This document shows, piece by piece, positions 33,463-41,874 of a stretch of DNA of 55,031 nucleotides. The notes below the pieces were generated by a model that was not told the origin of the DNA, made no database searches, and was given only the letters and a program-made list of their open reading frames with translations. Both the position numbers and the translations under genes were made by a program. The first letter of the stretch is position 1. The number at the start of each line of letters is the position of its first letter. This stretch comes from Actinomycetes bacterium. Its GTDB lineage: Bacteria; Actinomycetota; Acidimicrobiia; Acidimicrobiales; RAAP-2. The stretch spans positions 1-55,031 of the forward strand of contig JAJYXE010000002.1 of the NCBI GenBank assembly GCA_021791145.1, read 5' to 3'.

Positions 33463-34479
33463 ATGCGACTGGACGAAGCATCCGTGCCCTCGGACCCTTG
33501 GGCGAGCGTCGCGCTGCCGCGGGAGCTCCCCGGTGAGATGACGGCCGTGCGCGTCCACCGCTTCGGAGCGCCCCCCCAGGTGGACCAGCTCCCAGTACCC
33601 CAGGTCGGCGACGGCGAGGTGCTGGTCAAGATGGTGGCGAGCGTCGTCAGCCACCACGATCTCACCGTCGCCGGAGGTGAGTTCGCCGTTCGCCCGGCGC
33701 TGCCCTACACCCCGGGCCTCGAGGGCGCCGGCCTGGTCGCGCGCCTCGGAGAGGGCGTGGCGCTCGACGCTGTCGCACCAGGCTCCCCGGTGCGCCTCTA
33801 CGGAGGCGGGCTCGGGGCGAGCCGGCCGGGGACCTGGGCCCAGTACGTCGTGGCGCCCGCACGCGCCGTGCTCGCGGTGCCCCGATCGCTCCGTCCCGAC
33901 GTCGCGGCGGCATGCGGATCGGTCGCGCTGACCGCGTGGGTCGGGCTCTTCGACGTGGGCGACGCGCACGCCGGGGAACGTCTCGGGGTCTCGGGTGCCA
34001 CCGGCGCAGTCGGCTCGCTGGTCGTGCAGCTGGCCATCCGCCACGGGATCGACGACGTCGTCGCCTGGGTCCGCTCGAAGGAACGGGCTCGCGACCTCCC
34101 TCCGGGCGTCGAGGTCCTGGTCGACGACGCCAAGGTCGAGCCGCCGCTGGACCTTCTCGTGGACACCGTCGGGGGGCCGCTGCTGCCCGGGCGCATCGAG
34201 GCCGTCCGGGCGGGGGGTCGCGCCGTGGTCATCGGCTACACGGCGGGCCAGGAGGTGTGCCTGACGATCCCGGACTTCCTCGCTCGAGACGTGCCGCTCC
34301 TGCCGCTCAACATGATGCGACGGCGGCCTGCGCGCGAGCTCGAGTCCCGCCTGGTGGACCAGTTCGCCGCAGGCGAGCTGAAAGTGGCGACCGACGTCGT
34401 CGAAGCGCGAAACTTCCTCGCCGCGCTGGGACGGCTGCAGGGCGGAGGATCCAAAGGACGCGCGGTGATCCTCTGGTGA
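33463..34479 (+). CDS. Zinc-independent MDR oxidoreductase (quinone-oxidoreductase-like)
   Basis: The 338-residue medium-chain dehydrogenase/reductase has a GroES-like N-terminal half (VRVHRFGAPPQVDQL, PGLEGAGLVARLGEG). The NADPH-binding Rossmann half is marked by LGVSGATGAVGSLVVQLA. The catalytic and structural zinc cysteines of alcohol dehydrogenases are absent. Typical reactions are reduction of quinones or enoyl-type double bonds. The conserved domain begins at about residue 26, and an internal ATG at 33538 gives the family-usual start but has no spaced ribosome-binding site. I keep the longer start with low certainty. Confidence 0.82.
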   Translation: MRLDEASVPSDPWASVALPRELPGEMTAVRVHRFGAPPQVDQLPVPQVGDGEVLVKMVASVVSHHDLTVAGGEFAVRPALPYTPGLEGAGLVARLGEGVALDAVAPGSPVRLYGGGLGASRPGTWAQYVVAPARAVLAVPRSLRPDVAAACGSVALTAWVGLFDVGDAHAGERLGVSGATGAVGSLVVQLAIRHGIDDVVAWVRSKERARDLPPGVEVLVDDAKVEPPLDLLVDTVGGPLLPGRIEAVRAGGRAVVIGYTAGQEVCLTIPDFLARDVPLLPLNMMRRRPARELESRLVDQFAAGELKVATDVVEARNFLAALGRLQGGGSKGRAVILW

Positions 34480-34539
34480 CCTTCGAGGGGTCCCAGGCGA
34501 GCTTCCGAGTGTGCTCGAGCCCGAGAGGGGGTTCTTGGA

Positions 34540-35325
34540 TTGGCTTCTACGAACACGAGCGTGGTGCACGTCGAGCGCGCCGACGACGGCGTCGCGACGC
34601 TGTGGCTCGACCATCCCCCGGTGAACGCCATGACCCCGGAGCTCATCGACGACCTGCTTCGGGCGATCGACGAGATCGCGGTGGACCCCGCGGTCCGCGC
34701 CGTTCTCGTGAGAGGCAGCAACGGCAGGTTCTGCGCCGGCGCGGACATCGAGATCATGAGCGACCACTCTCGCCAGACGTACCGCAAGATGCGACGCGAG
34801 GTCGAAGCAGAGGACGCGCTCGAGCGTCTCGAGAAGCCGGTGGTCTGCGCGATCGAACGGTTCGCCCTCGGCGGAGGAGCGGAGCTCGCGCTCGCCTGCG
34901 ACGTGCGGATCATGGGCCAAGGGGCGCTGTTCGGCTTCCCGGAGGCCGCCCTCGGCTTGTTCCCGGGGGCAGGCGGCACCCAGCGGCTCACCCGCCTCGT
35001 CGGCACCGCCCGCGCCTTCTGGCTCATGGCGACGGGGACACGTCTCGGGGCCGAGGACGCGCTCCGCTACGGCCTGGTCAACGAGGTGGTCCCCGATGAC
35101 CAGGTGATCGCGCGGGCCACGGAGGTGGCGGCGACGCTGGCCTCCGGACCGACCAGGGCCATCGGCTCGATGAAGCGCCTCGTCTACGAGTGCTGGGGAC
35201 GGGAGCTCGCGACCGGGCTCCAGAGGGAGGGCGACGCCGTGTTCGAGCTCCTCCGAAGCGAGGACATCCGCGAAGGCTTCGAAGCCTTCCGGCAGAAGCG
35301 CCCCGCTCGCTTCACCGGCAGGTGA
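34540..35325 (+). CDS. Enoyl-CoA hydratase/isomerase (crotonase) family protein
   Basis: The 261-residue crotonase has the first oxyanion-hole strand GRFCAGADIEIM, the second motif CAIERFALGGGAELALACDV, and PEAALGLFPGAGGTQRL. The two catalytic Glu positions (in GGAELAL and PEAALGL) are kept, consistent with hydration of a 2-enoyl-CoA. The TTG at 34540 follows AGAGGGGG at about nine bases. It lies between an oxidoreductase and a thiolase-like/DUF35 pair, which fits hydration followed by C-C cleavage. Confidence 0.9.
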   Translation: MASTNTSVVHVERADDGVATLWLDHPPVNAMTPELIDDLLRAIDEIAVDPAVRAVLVRGSNGRFCAGADIEIMSDHSRQTYRKMRREVEAEDALERLEKPVVCAIERFALGGGAELALACDVRIMGQGALFGFPEAALGLFPGAGGTQRLTRLVGTARAFWLMATGTRLGAEDALRYGLVNEVVPDDQVIARATEVAATLASGPTRAIGSMKRLVYECWGRELATGLQREGDAVFELLRSEDIREGFEAFRQKRPARFTGR

Positions 35326-35332
35326 GCGCGAG

Positions 35333-36484
35333 ATGGCGCGAGACGTGCTGACCGACCGACCCCAGGCGCGCATCGTCGGAGCTGCAGAGGTGCCCTACAC
35401 GAGGCATCCGGCAGGCGACGTGACGACCGAGTCGCTCCTCGCGGACGCCTTCGTCCGGGTCCTCGCCGACGCGGGGCTGGACCGCAGCTCGGTGGACGGG
35501 CTTGGAGTCGCGTCGTTCTTGCTCCCGCCGGATCGAGCGATCGACCTCGCCTGGAAGATCGGGGTGCGCGCGCGCTGGCTCATGGACGACGGCAACGGAG
35601 GGGTGTCGGGCATCCAGCTCCTGCAGCACGCGATGCGCGCCATCGAGTCGGGCGACGCGACGACGATCGTGCTCGTCTCCGGCGACCACTTCGACGCTGG
35701 AGGGTTCCAGCAGATGGTCGACCGCTACAACCGCGTCACCGAGCGGTACCTGGCCCCGATCCCCACCGGTGGCCCGAACCCCCTGTTCGCGATGATCACG
35801 AGGAGGCAGATGGACCAGCGCGGCCTCACGCGCGAGGACTACGGCCGCCTCGTCGTCGCCCAGCGCAGATGGGCGTCCATGAACCCCGGAGCGGTGTACC
35901 GCAGCCCCCTCACGATCGAGGAGTACCTCGAGGCGCCGGTCGTGGCGGAGCCGCTGCACCGGCTCGACTGCGTCCCGGTCGTGAGCGGCGCCGACGCGCT
36001 GGTGGTGTCCGCTGCTGGGCGCGGCGTGAAGGTCCGTGCGCTGCGGGCCTCCTACAACTACGACGGCCAGAGGGGGGACGGGCTCCGGACCGGGCTCGCC
36101 GAGATCGCCGAGGACCTCTGGCGAGACGCGGGGGTCGGTCCCGAAGATGTCGACGTCGTCTCGGTGTACGACGACTATCCGGCGATGGCCGTCACCCAGC
36201 TGGTCGACCTCGGTTTCGTGCCGGACGGGGACATCCCGGGCTTCCTGCGTCGTCGCGTCGAAGAGGAGCGCTTTCCCCTGAACACCTCGGGCGGGCAGCT
36301 GTCGGCTGGGCAGGCGGGCTGCGCGGGTGGGATGATCGGACTGGTGGAAGTCGTCACCCAGCTGAGGGGGCACGCGGGCGAACGCCAGGTGGACAACGCC
36401 CGGCTAGCGGTCGTGAGCGGCTACGGAATGGTGCTGTACCGCTACGGAGGCTGCGCGAACGCGGTCGTCCTGGAGGGACCATGA
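35333..36484 (+). CDS. Thiolase-like (SCP2/lipid-transfer type) protein lacking nucleophilic Cys
   Basis: The 383-residue thiolase-fold protein resembles the 'lipid-transfer protein/thiolase' group. At the nucleophile loop, where active thiolases have ACxSG, residues 84-93 read MDDGNGGVSG, without Cys. The GHP His motif is replaced by SAGQAGCAGG. Tyr residues stand at VSVYDDYPAM and near the C-terminus (GYGMVLYRYGG). Loss of Cys together with a DUF35 partner is characteristic of Ltp2-type retro-aldolases of steroid side-chain degradation, which use Tyr residues to cleave beta-hydroxyacyl-CoA. I infer an aldolase rather than a thiolase. The ATG is seven bases after the hydratase stop; its TGA overlaps the DUF35 ATG. 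Confidence 0.83.
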   Translation: MARDVLTDRPQARIVGAAEVPYTRHPAGDVTTESLLADAFVRVLADAGLDRSSVDGLGVASFLLPPDRAIDLAWKIGVRARWLMDDGNGGVSGIQLLQHAMRAIESGDATTIVLVSGDHFDAGGFQQMVDRYNRVTERYLAPIPTGGPNPLFAMITRRQMDQRGLTREDYGRLVVAQRRWASMNPGAVYRSPLTIEEYLEAPVVAEPLHRLDCVPVVSGADALVVSAAGRGVKVRALRASYNYDGQRGDGLRTGLAEIAEDLWRDAGVGPEDVDVVSVYDDYPAMAVTQLVDLGFVPDGDIPGFLRRRVEEERFPLNTSGGQLSAGQAGCAGGMIGLVEVVTQLRGHAGERQVDNARLAVVSGYGMVLYRYGGCANAVVLEGP

Positions 36485-36759
36485 GCCTGTCGATGCCAGT
36501 GTGCGCGGCCTGCGGAGAGCCGACGTTCCCGGCGCTGCTGCTGTGCCCGTCCTGTGCAGGGAGCACGTGGAGCTTCGAGCCCGTGGAGACCGGGATCCTC
36601 GAGGATTGCACTACTACTGCAAGGAATGGGGTCCGGGTGGGTCTGGTGCGCCTCCCGCTCGGTCCCCTGGCAGTCGCGCGCGTCGAGGGTGACGCGCAGG
36701 TCGGGGACGAGGTCGCCCTGGCACAGGACGGCTTCGTCCCGGTGGCTCGCCCGACCTGA
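36481..36759 (+). CDS. DUF35 / Zn-ribbon OB-fold acyl-CoA-associated protein
   Basis: This is a 92-residue protein. The N-terminal rubredoxin-like zinc ribbon has CAAC (Cys8, Cys11) and CPSC (Cys22, Cys25), followed by an OB-fold of about 60 residues. Such proteins are obligate partners of thiolase-fold enzymes (for example ChsH2/Ltp2 and BbsA/BbsB) and shape the acyl-CoA channel. Its ATG overlaps the stop of the thiolase-like gene, so a one-to-one complex is likely. It ends the long plus-strand operon, followed by a strong hairpin. Confidence 0.88.
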   Translation: MSLSMPVCAACGEPTFPALLLCPSCAGSTWSFEPVETGILEDCTTTARNGVRVGLVRLPLGPLAVARVEGDAQVGDEVALAQDGFVPVARPT

Positions 36760-36762
36760 CGC

Positions 36763-36790
36763 GATGCTCGCCGGCAAGCCGGCGAGCATC
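36763..36790. terminator. Perfect 13-bp hairpin between convergent operons
   Basis: GATGCTCGCCGGC, a two-base loop AA, and GCCGGCGAGCATC form a perfect inverted repeat. It begins four bases after the DUF35 stop and its far arm overlaps the minus-strand TGA at 36789-36791. It probably ends both the 14-gene plus operon and the 8-gene minus operon. The AA loop is very tight, so the real loop is probably four bases. Confidence 0.75.
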
Positions 36791-37985
36791 AGCCGATGCC
36801 GACATTGCTCGCCACGAGCGCGCGGAGCTCGTCGTCGCTCACGAGCCCGTGCCGCTCTGACCCGAGGCGCTTGATCTCGGCGAGGAGCGCCGGCCAGCGG
36901 TCCCGATCGACCTCGATCCCGAGCTCGGCGGCCTTCACCCGGATCGAGTCCAGGCCGCTCTTCTTGCCGAGGACCGCCCGCAGCTTCGCGCCGACGAGCT
37001 CCGCGGCGTAGGGCTCGATCGCGGAAGGGTCGTCGAACTGGCTCGCGACTGCGCCGCTCTCCCGCGTGAAGATGTCCCGGCCGGTGATCGGCTTCCACGG
37101 ATCGAGCGTGTACCCCGAGCGGTCCTGGACGAGCTTCGACACCTCGCGAAGGTGCCCGAAGCGGAGCCTCGTCGAGACTCCGTAGAGGGCTTCCAGAGCC
37201 ATCGCGACCTCGCCGATCACCGCGTTGCCGGCCCGCTCGCCCATCCCGTTGACCGTTCCTTGGACCCACGACGCGCCGGCGCGCACCGCGGCGATCGACG
37301 CCGCGGTCGCGAGCCCGAAATCGTTGTGGCCGTGCCAGTGCACCGGGACGTCCGGTCCGAGCCAACTGCGCACGCGTCCGACCAGGAGTGCTGCTGCCTC
37401 GGGGTTCGCAACCCCGATGGTGTCGACGACCGCGACCTCGCCGGCTCCGACATCGAGCGCCCTGCGGTACACATCCTCCAGAAACCGCAGGTCCGCCCGG
37501 GTGCCGTCGACCCCGAAGAAGCAGACCTTCATCCCGCCGTCGACGGCGTGGCGCACCGCGTCGGTGATCCGCTGGCACACCGTCTCTCGGGACATGTGGT
37601 ACGCGGCGAGCTTTCGATCGCTGACCGGAGCCTCGACGATCGTCGATCGCACGCCGCTCTCGGCCAACGCGTCCACGTCCTCGCGCACGGCGCGAGCGAA
37701 CCCCCAGATCTCGGCCGAGAGCCCGGCGTCCACGATGGCCTTCGTCGCCTCGGCGTCCTCCGCCGAGACCCGTGGGAAGCTCGCTTCGATCCGGTCGACA
37801 CCGAGACGGTCGAGCGCGTGCGCGATCTCGACCTTCGACTCCGCGCTGAGCGACACCCCCGTCGTCTGCTCACCGTCGCGCAGCGTCGTGTCGTACATCC
37901 CGATCGGACCCGGCGGCGACGCCCACGCATCTCCGAGGGCTTGCCGGTTCAGGTCACCCGTGTACAGCTGGGCTTCGTCGATCAC
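36789..37985 (-). CDS. Homocitrate/2-isopropylmalate-synthase-like (DRE-TIM) enzyme
   Basis: The 398-residue DRE-TIM metallolyase family protein has the DTTLRDGEQTTGVSLSAESK signature near residue 30, followed by VDRIEASFP. The metal-binding HWHGHNDFGLATAAS and NGMGERAGNA are also present. The family joins acetyl-CoA to a 2-oxo acid (homocitrate, isopropylmalate, citramalate) or cleaves HMG-CoA-type compounds. It lacks the long LeuA regulatory domain, so homocitrate-synthase or lyase chemistry is more likely than leucine synthesis. The GTG at 37985 has AGGAGG five bases upstream, which rejects the longer frame. It is the last gene of the minus-strand operon. Confidence 0.85.
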   Translation of the reverse strand: MIDEAQLYTGDLNRQALGDAWASPPGPIGMYDTTLRDGEQTTGVSLSAESKVEIAHALDRLGVDRIEASFPRVSAEDAEATKAIVDAGLSAEIWGFARAVREDVDALAESGVRSTIVEAPVSDRKLAAYHMSRETVCQRITDAVRHAVDGGMKVCFFGVDGTRADLRFLEDVYRRALDVGAGEVAVVDTIGVANPEAAALLVGRVRSWLGPDVPVHWHGHNDFGLATAASIAAVRAGASWVQGTVNGMGERAGNAVIGEVAMALEALYGVSTRLRFGHLREVSKLVQDRSGYTLDPWKPITGRDIFTRESGAVASQFDDPSAIEPYAAELVGAKLRAVLGKKSGLDSIRVKAAELGIEVDRDRWPALLAEIKRLGSERHGLVSDDELRALVASNVGIG

Positions 37986-38055
37986 CCGGACCTCCTCACT
38001 CGCTCTCGATCTGCCGCTCGGCGGCACCGCTGGACGGCACTCGCCGGACCGGAGA

Positions 38056-39723
38056 TCACTCCTCCACCAATGCTCGCGCGTCCCCATTCCTGGCACCGTT
38101 CCTCGAAACGCCACGGCACCAAGTCCCGCCATGCAGGCGCCCCCGAAGCTTGGTCAGGATCGCCCGCGCGGCCTCCTGGCCCGACACCGCGTTGAGCCCG
38201 GCACCGGGCCAGGTCGCCGACCCGATCATCCACAGGCCCTGGACCGGCGTCCGGTACCCCGAGAACCCGAGGGCGGGGCGCAGCAGGAAGTTCTGGCGGA
38301 GGTGCATGCTCCCCGAGATGCTGTCGCCGTCCACCAGGTTCACGTCGTGGCGGACGAGGTCCGCCGGCGACAGCACCGCCCGCCCCCGCACCAGCCCCGA
38401 GACCCCTGGCGCGTACCGCTCGAGCTTGCCCATCACGCGCTGCGCGTACGCTGTCTTCGCCTCGTCCCAGGTACGCCCAGCGAGCGGGCCCTCGGGGTCC
38501 TCGGCGATCCGGCGCGGAAGCGGGCGGACCTGCACCCAGACGACGTGGCCGCCCTCCGGCGCCCTCGTCGGGTCGACGGCGGAGGTCTGGCCGACCACGA
38601 GCAGCGGCTCGGCGGGGAGCCGGCCGCTCAGCGCATCGCAGTAGGCACGCGCGAGGTCGTCCACGTAGGGGGCGAGGTGCACGTACGCGAAGGAGCGCAG
38701 CCGGTCCCCCGCGGCCCACGGGACCGGTCCTGAAAGCGCGAGGTGGAGCATCATGGTCGCCGGGCCGTACCGATAGGAGCCGAGCGCGCGCCGTGCCTGA
38801 GCAGGAAGGTCCCGGTCGCCCAGGAGCTGTCCTGCGAGCGCCTGGGGCGTCACGCTCGCGACCACGGCCCGCGACGCGCGCACCCGCTCTCCTCCCGCGA
38901 GCTCGACGCCGACGGCTCGACCGTCTGACACGACCACCCTCGAGGCCTGCGTGGAGGTGCGCAGCACGCCGCCCCGCCGTTCGAGCATCCCGACGAGCGC
39001 GTCGACGAGCCGAGACGCGCCGCCTCGGGCGACCGACATCCCCGACCGCTGGTCCGAGAAGGCCTCGAGGAAGGGGAACACTGCTCCGCCGGCCACGTCG
39101 GGGCCGAAGTCGAGATGTAGACCCCAGGGCGCGACGAGCGCCTTCGCCTCTTCGGAGGCCAGCTGCTCGTCGACCAGTTCCCTGCAGGAGCTGACGAGCA
39201 GCCGGGCGAGCTCGACCGCCCCGTCGCGGCCCAGGCGCCGCATGGAGCCGGTGATCGCGCGCGCCATCGCCCAGGACGGCACGCGCGTCGCGTAGAGGGA
39301 GAAGAGCGTCGGCGCGAGCCGCTCGAACATCGCGTCGAGCGCTTCCCATCCGAGGGCGTCCGACGGGTGGTGCGCCTCGAGCTCGGCGAGCGTCTGCGCC
39401 CGGTCGGTGGTGACGCCGAGCGCCCTCCCGCCCGGGAACGCGTTCGCGAAGGGCCGGGGAGAGGTCTCGGGGACGAAGCCGAGGCGCTCCAGCTCGGCCC
39501 CGTGCTGCGCGTAGAAGGACGACGCGAGGAACAGGTTCACGTTGGTCGCGAAGAGGTCGTGCACGTAGCCGGGCAGCGTGAGCTCACCGCTGCAGAGCGC
39601 GCCGCCCGGCACCTCCGCGCGTTCCACCACGAGCACCGAGAGCCCAGCATCTGCGAGGGTGGCTGCCGCGACGAGGCCGTTGTGCCCTGCACCGATGACG
39701 ACCGCGTCGTACGAGGCGCTCAC
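38056..39723 (-). CDS. Phytoene-dehydrogenase-like FAD-dependent oxidoreductase
   Basis: The 555-residue flavoprotein has the dinucleotide-binding motif VVIGAGHNGLVAAATLADAG at residues 7-26, then VVERAEVPGG. The C-terminal FAD motif is LWMIGSATWPGAGLNAVSG. It belongs to the NAD(P)/FAD oxidoreductase group that includes phytoene desaturases and amine-oxidase-like proteins. No carotenoid genes are nearby, so a catabolic desaturation or oxidation is more plausible. The GTG at 39723 begins at the fold and is 25 bases after the upstream gene's stop. The C-terminal 30 residues after RAILTKL are unconserved. Confidence 0.86.
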   Translation of the reverse strand: MSASYDAVVIGAGHNGLVAAATLADAGLSVLVVERAEVPGGALCSGELTLPGYVHDLFATNVNLFLASSFYAQHGAELERLGFVPETSPRPFANAFPGGRALGVTTDRAQTLAELEAHHPSDALGWEALDAMFERLAPTLFSLYATRVPSWAMARAITGSMRRLGRDGAVELARLLVSSCRELVDEQLASEEAKALVAPWGLHLDFGPDVAGGAVFPFLEAFSDQRSGMSVARGGASRLVDALVGMLERRGGVLRTSTQASRVVVSDGRAVGVELAGGERVRASRAVVASVTPQALAGQLLGDRDLPAQARRALGSYRYGPATMMLHLALSGPVPWAAGDRLRSFAYVHLAPYVDDLARAYCDALSGRLPAEPLLVVGQTSAVDPTRAPEGGHVVWVQVRPLPRRIAEDPEGPLAGRTWDEAKTAYAQRVMGKLERYAPGVSGLVRGRAVLSPADLVRHDVNLVDGDSISGSMHLRQNFLLRPALGFSGYRTPVQGLWMIGSATWPGAGLNAVSGQEAARAILTKLRGRLHGGTWCRGVSRNGARNGDARALVEE

Positions 39724-39748
39724 CGCGGCTCTGAGCTCTCCCTGCGCC

Positions 39749-40903
39749 CTACGTCGCGCCCTGGGTCCGCGACTCGCTTCCGTCGAACACCTGGAGCGGC
39801 ACGAGCGACAGGAGCTCGGCCTTGCCCGCCGCGATCCTCCAGGTGTCCTGCATGTACATGCACGAGCGCCCGTCTGCACTGATGGCGTGCGGGTGCATGG
39901 AGATCACCATGTCCTCCACGAGCTCGACGTCGACGCCGTCGCCGGTGCGCGGGTGCTCGATCATCGTCATGCCGATCGAATGCCCCGTCACGTGGCCGAG
40001 ACGCAGCCCGCGCCTTCGGAACGGCTCGGAGACGACGCCGTGGGCATCGTGCGCCGTCATCCCCGCCCGCAGTGCGCTCGGGGTCGCCTCGAAGGACTCC
40101 GCGTACGCCTCCAGGAGGACCTCGGTGTCCTTCGCGAGCGGCCCCTTGCTGAGCGCCCTCGTGAACTCCACCCAGTAGCCCGACGGGCCGGCGACCTCGA
40201 GCGAATAGAGGAGCAGGTCGTCGGGCACGATCGGGTTCACGTGATCTGGGATCCGGAACTCCGGCGTCGCAGCTCCGTGCGCCCCATACAGGGTCATGTC
40301 CATCGTGAGCCGACCGCACCCCGCACGGGTGAAGGTCGCCTCGGCCTCGGCCATGAGCTCGGCCTGCGTGCGCCCCGGTCGATAGGCCGCGTGGACGGCC
40401 CAGAACCCTGCCTCGTTGATCGCCATCGTCTCGCGCACCATCTCGAGCTCCTCGGCGCTCTTGACCGCGCGTGCGAGGTCGAACTGCTCGTCGAACCCCA
40501 CGATCTCCAGGCCCGAGCTCTCGAGGGCGCGGTAGTCCCGCACGCACATCACGTAGTCGAGCCCGTACACCCCGACGCGGTGGCACCCCGACGAGCGGAG
40601 ATGCTCGGCCATCCACTGGCCCGGCAACTCCGCGAAGACGTGCTCCTTCACGAACCCGTCGTCGTGCTCGCCGACGTAGCGGGCCTCGGCTGGGAAGACG
40701 GTGAGCGGCGATCCTTCGATCGGGAGGAGCACGTAGGCGTAGCGGTGGACGATCCTAAAGCCCGACGCGTAGCGGACGGCACCCTCGAAGCCCGTGTACT
40801 CGCTGCCGCAGACGATGAGGGCGTCCAGGTCGGAGCGGGCCATCGCCGCACGCATCGACTGGTGTCGGCGGTCGACCTCCGTCTCGCTCGGTTGCAAGCT
40901 CAT
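39749..40903 (-). CDS. M24-fold (creatinase/prolidase) protein lacking metal ligands
   Basis: The 384-residue protein has the creatinase N-domain and the 'pita-bread' M24 domain. Of the five metal ligands in prolidases, only His308 (TGHSIGMTMIEHP) is clearly kept. The first Asp is replaced in YSLEVAG, the second Asp is Glu246 (WVEFTRAL), the PxE Glu is His337 (ISMHPHAIS) and the last Glu is Gln352 (MQDTWR). Creatinase is a known metal-free M24 enzyme that hydrolyses a C-N bond, so a non-peptidase hydrolase is plausible. The ATG at 40903 overlaps the stop of the reductase gene. A more canonical M24 protein lies two genes upstream. Confidence 0.85.
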   Translation of the reverse strand: MSLQPSETEVDRRHQSMRAAMARSDLDALIVCGSEYTGFEGAVRYASGFRIVHRYAYVLLPIEGSPLTVFPAEARYVGEHDDGFVKEHVFAELPGQWMAEHLRSSGCHRVGVYGLDYVMCVRDYRALESSGLEIVGFDEQFDLARAVKSAEELEMVRETMAINEAGFWAVHAAYRPGRTQAELMAEAEATFTRAGCGRLTMDMTLYGAHGAATPEFRIPDHVNPIVPDDLLLYSLEVAGPSGYWVEFTRALSKGPLAKDTEVLLEAYAESFEATPSALRAGMTAHDAHGVVSEPFRRRGLRLGHVTGHSIGMTMIEHPRTGDGVDVELVEDMVISMHPHAISADGRSCMYMQDTWRIAAGKAELLSLVPLQVFDGSESRTQGAT

Positions 40904-41874
40904 CCCTTTCCCTCTCGGCTCGACGCGCCGCTGTCGTGCTCGGTGCGACGGACGCCGTAGGAGGCCTCCAGACCTTCTACGAGCGCGACGATCGCGTCGT
41001 TGAGCGGGGTCGCGACTCCGCAGGACCGGCCGAGCGTCGCGATCCCCCCGTTCAGCGAGTCGATCTCGGTCCGCCGCCGAGCCGCCACGTCTTGGAGCAT
41101 GCTCGCACGGTGGTCGTGAGCGACGACCGCCGCGTGGTCGACGAGCGCCTCGGGATCCCCGTCGACCACGATCCCGAGGGCGGTCGCGACAGCCAGAGCC
41201 TCGTCGATCAGGCCGCTCACCAGGCGGCGGAGACCGGGCTGCTCGCACACCTCGCCGTGGGTCAACCCCGTCAGGGCTCCGAGCGGGTTGGTCGCGGCGT
41301 TGAACACGAGCTTGTTCCATTGCGCGCCGCGGGCGTCCGGGAGCGCCTTGGTGGGCATGCCCGATCTGGTCAGCAGGTCCGCGAGCCGCTCGACCGCCGG
41401 CATCATGGAGAGGTCCTGGCCGAAGGGGCCGAGCCAGGTGTCTCCAGTCGTGTCCATGGCGACCACGCCGGGCTCGACGAGGTGCCCGGCCGGGAAGGTG
41501 GTCCCGAGCAGGACCCTCTGGGCGCCGATCCGGGCGGCGATCACCTCTTCGTTGCCGACGCCGTTCTGGACGCTCGCGACGTAACCCTCGGCGAAGCAAT
41601 GGGCGGTGGCCTCGATCGCGGGAGCAGTCGCATACCCCTTGGTGGCCACGATGCCGAAGTCGCAAGGAGGCAGCTCCGCTGCGTCGTCGGTGGCGCGCAG
41701 GCGCGCCACCAGGTTCGCCTTCCCGACGATGCGAAGACCGTCGCGGTTGATCGCGTCGACGTGGGGCCGGGAGAGGTCGTACGCGAGCACCTCGGTCTCC
41801 TCCAGCTGTGCGAGGTGCGCGGCGAACAGGCTGCCGACGGCTCCGCAGCCCACGACGCAGATGCGGGTGCTCAT
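40900..41874 (-). CDS. Ketopantoate reductase (ApbA/PanE) family protein, copy 2
   Basis: The 324-residue protein has the Rossmann motif VVGCGAVGSLFAAHL. The C-terminal segment is QWNKLVFNAATNPLGALTG, matching the family's substrate Lys/Asn region and parallel to the copy at 10212-11186. It overlaps both neighbours by ATGA. Its position between two M24-fold genes in a catabolic operon argues for reduction of a pathway 2-oxo acid rather than pantothenate synthesis. Like copy 1 it has a Gly/Thr-rich middle and an ALEASYG-type C-terminus (GLEASYGVR here), so the two probably share a substrate class. Confidence 0.87.
   Translation of the reverse strand: MSTRICVVGCGAVGSLFAAHLAQLEETEVLAYDLSRPHVDAINRDGLRIVGKANLVARLRATDDAAELPPCDFGIVATKGYATAPAIEATAHCFAEGYVASVQNGVGNEEVIAARIGAQRVLLGTTFPAGHLVEPGVVAMDTTGDTWLGPFGQDLSMMPAVERLADLLTRSGMPTKALPDARGAQWNKLVFNAATNPLGALTGLTHGEVCEQPGLRRLVSGLIDEALAVATALGIVVDGDPEALVDHAAVVAHDHRASMLQDVAARRRTEIDSLNGGIATLGRSCGVATPLNDAIVALVEGLEASYGVRRTEHDSGASSREGKG

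Noticed and set aside
32098..35373. Minus-strand open frame of 1091 codons
   Set aside because: Antisense to the acyl-CoA dehydrogenase, MDR oxidoreductase and hydratase genes, with no recognisable domain.
39749..40903. Naming the ligand-poor M24 protein a creatinase
   Set aside because: Loss of metal ligands is shared with creatinase, but the creatinase substrate residues could not be verified from sequence alone, and no creatininase or sarcosine oxidase is present.
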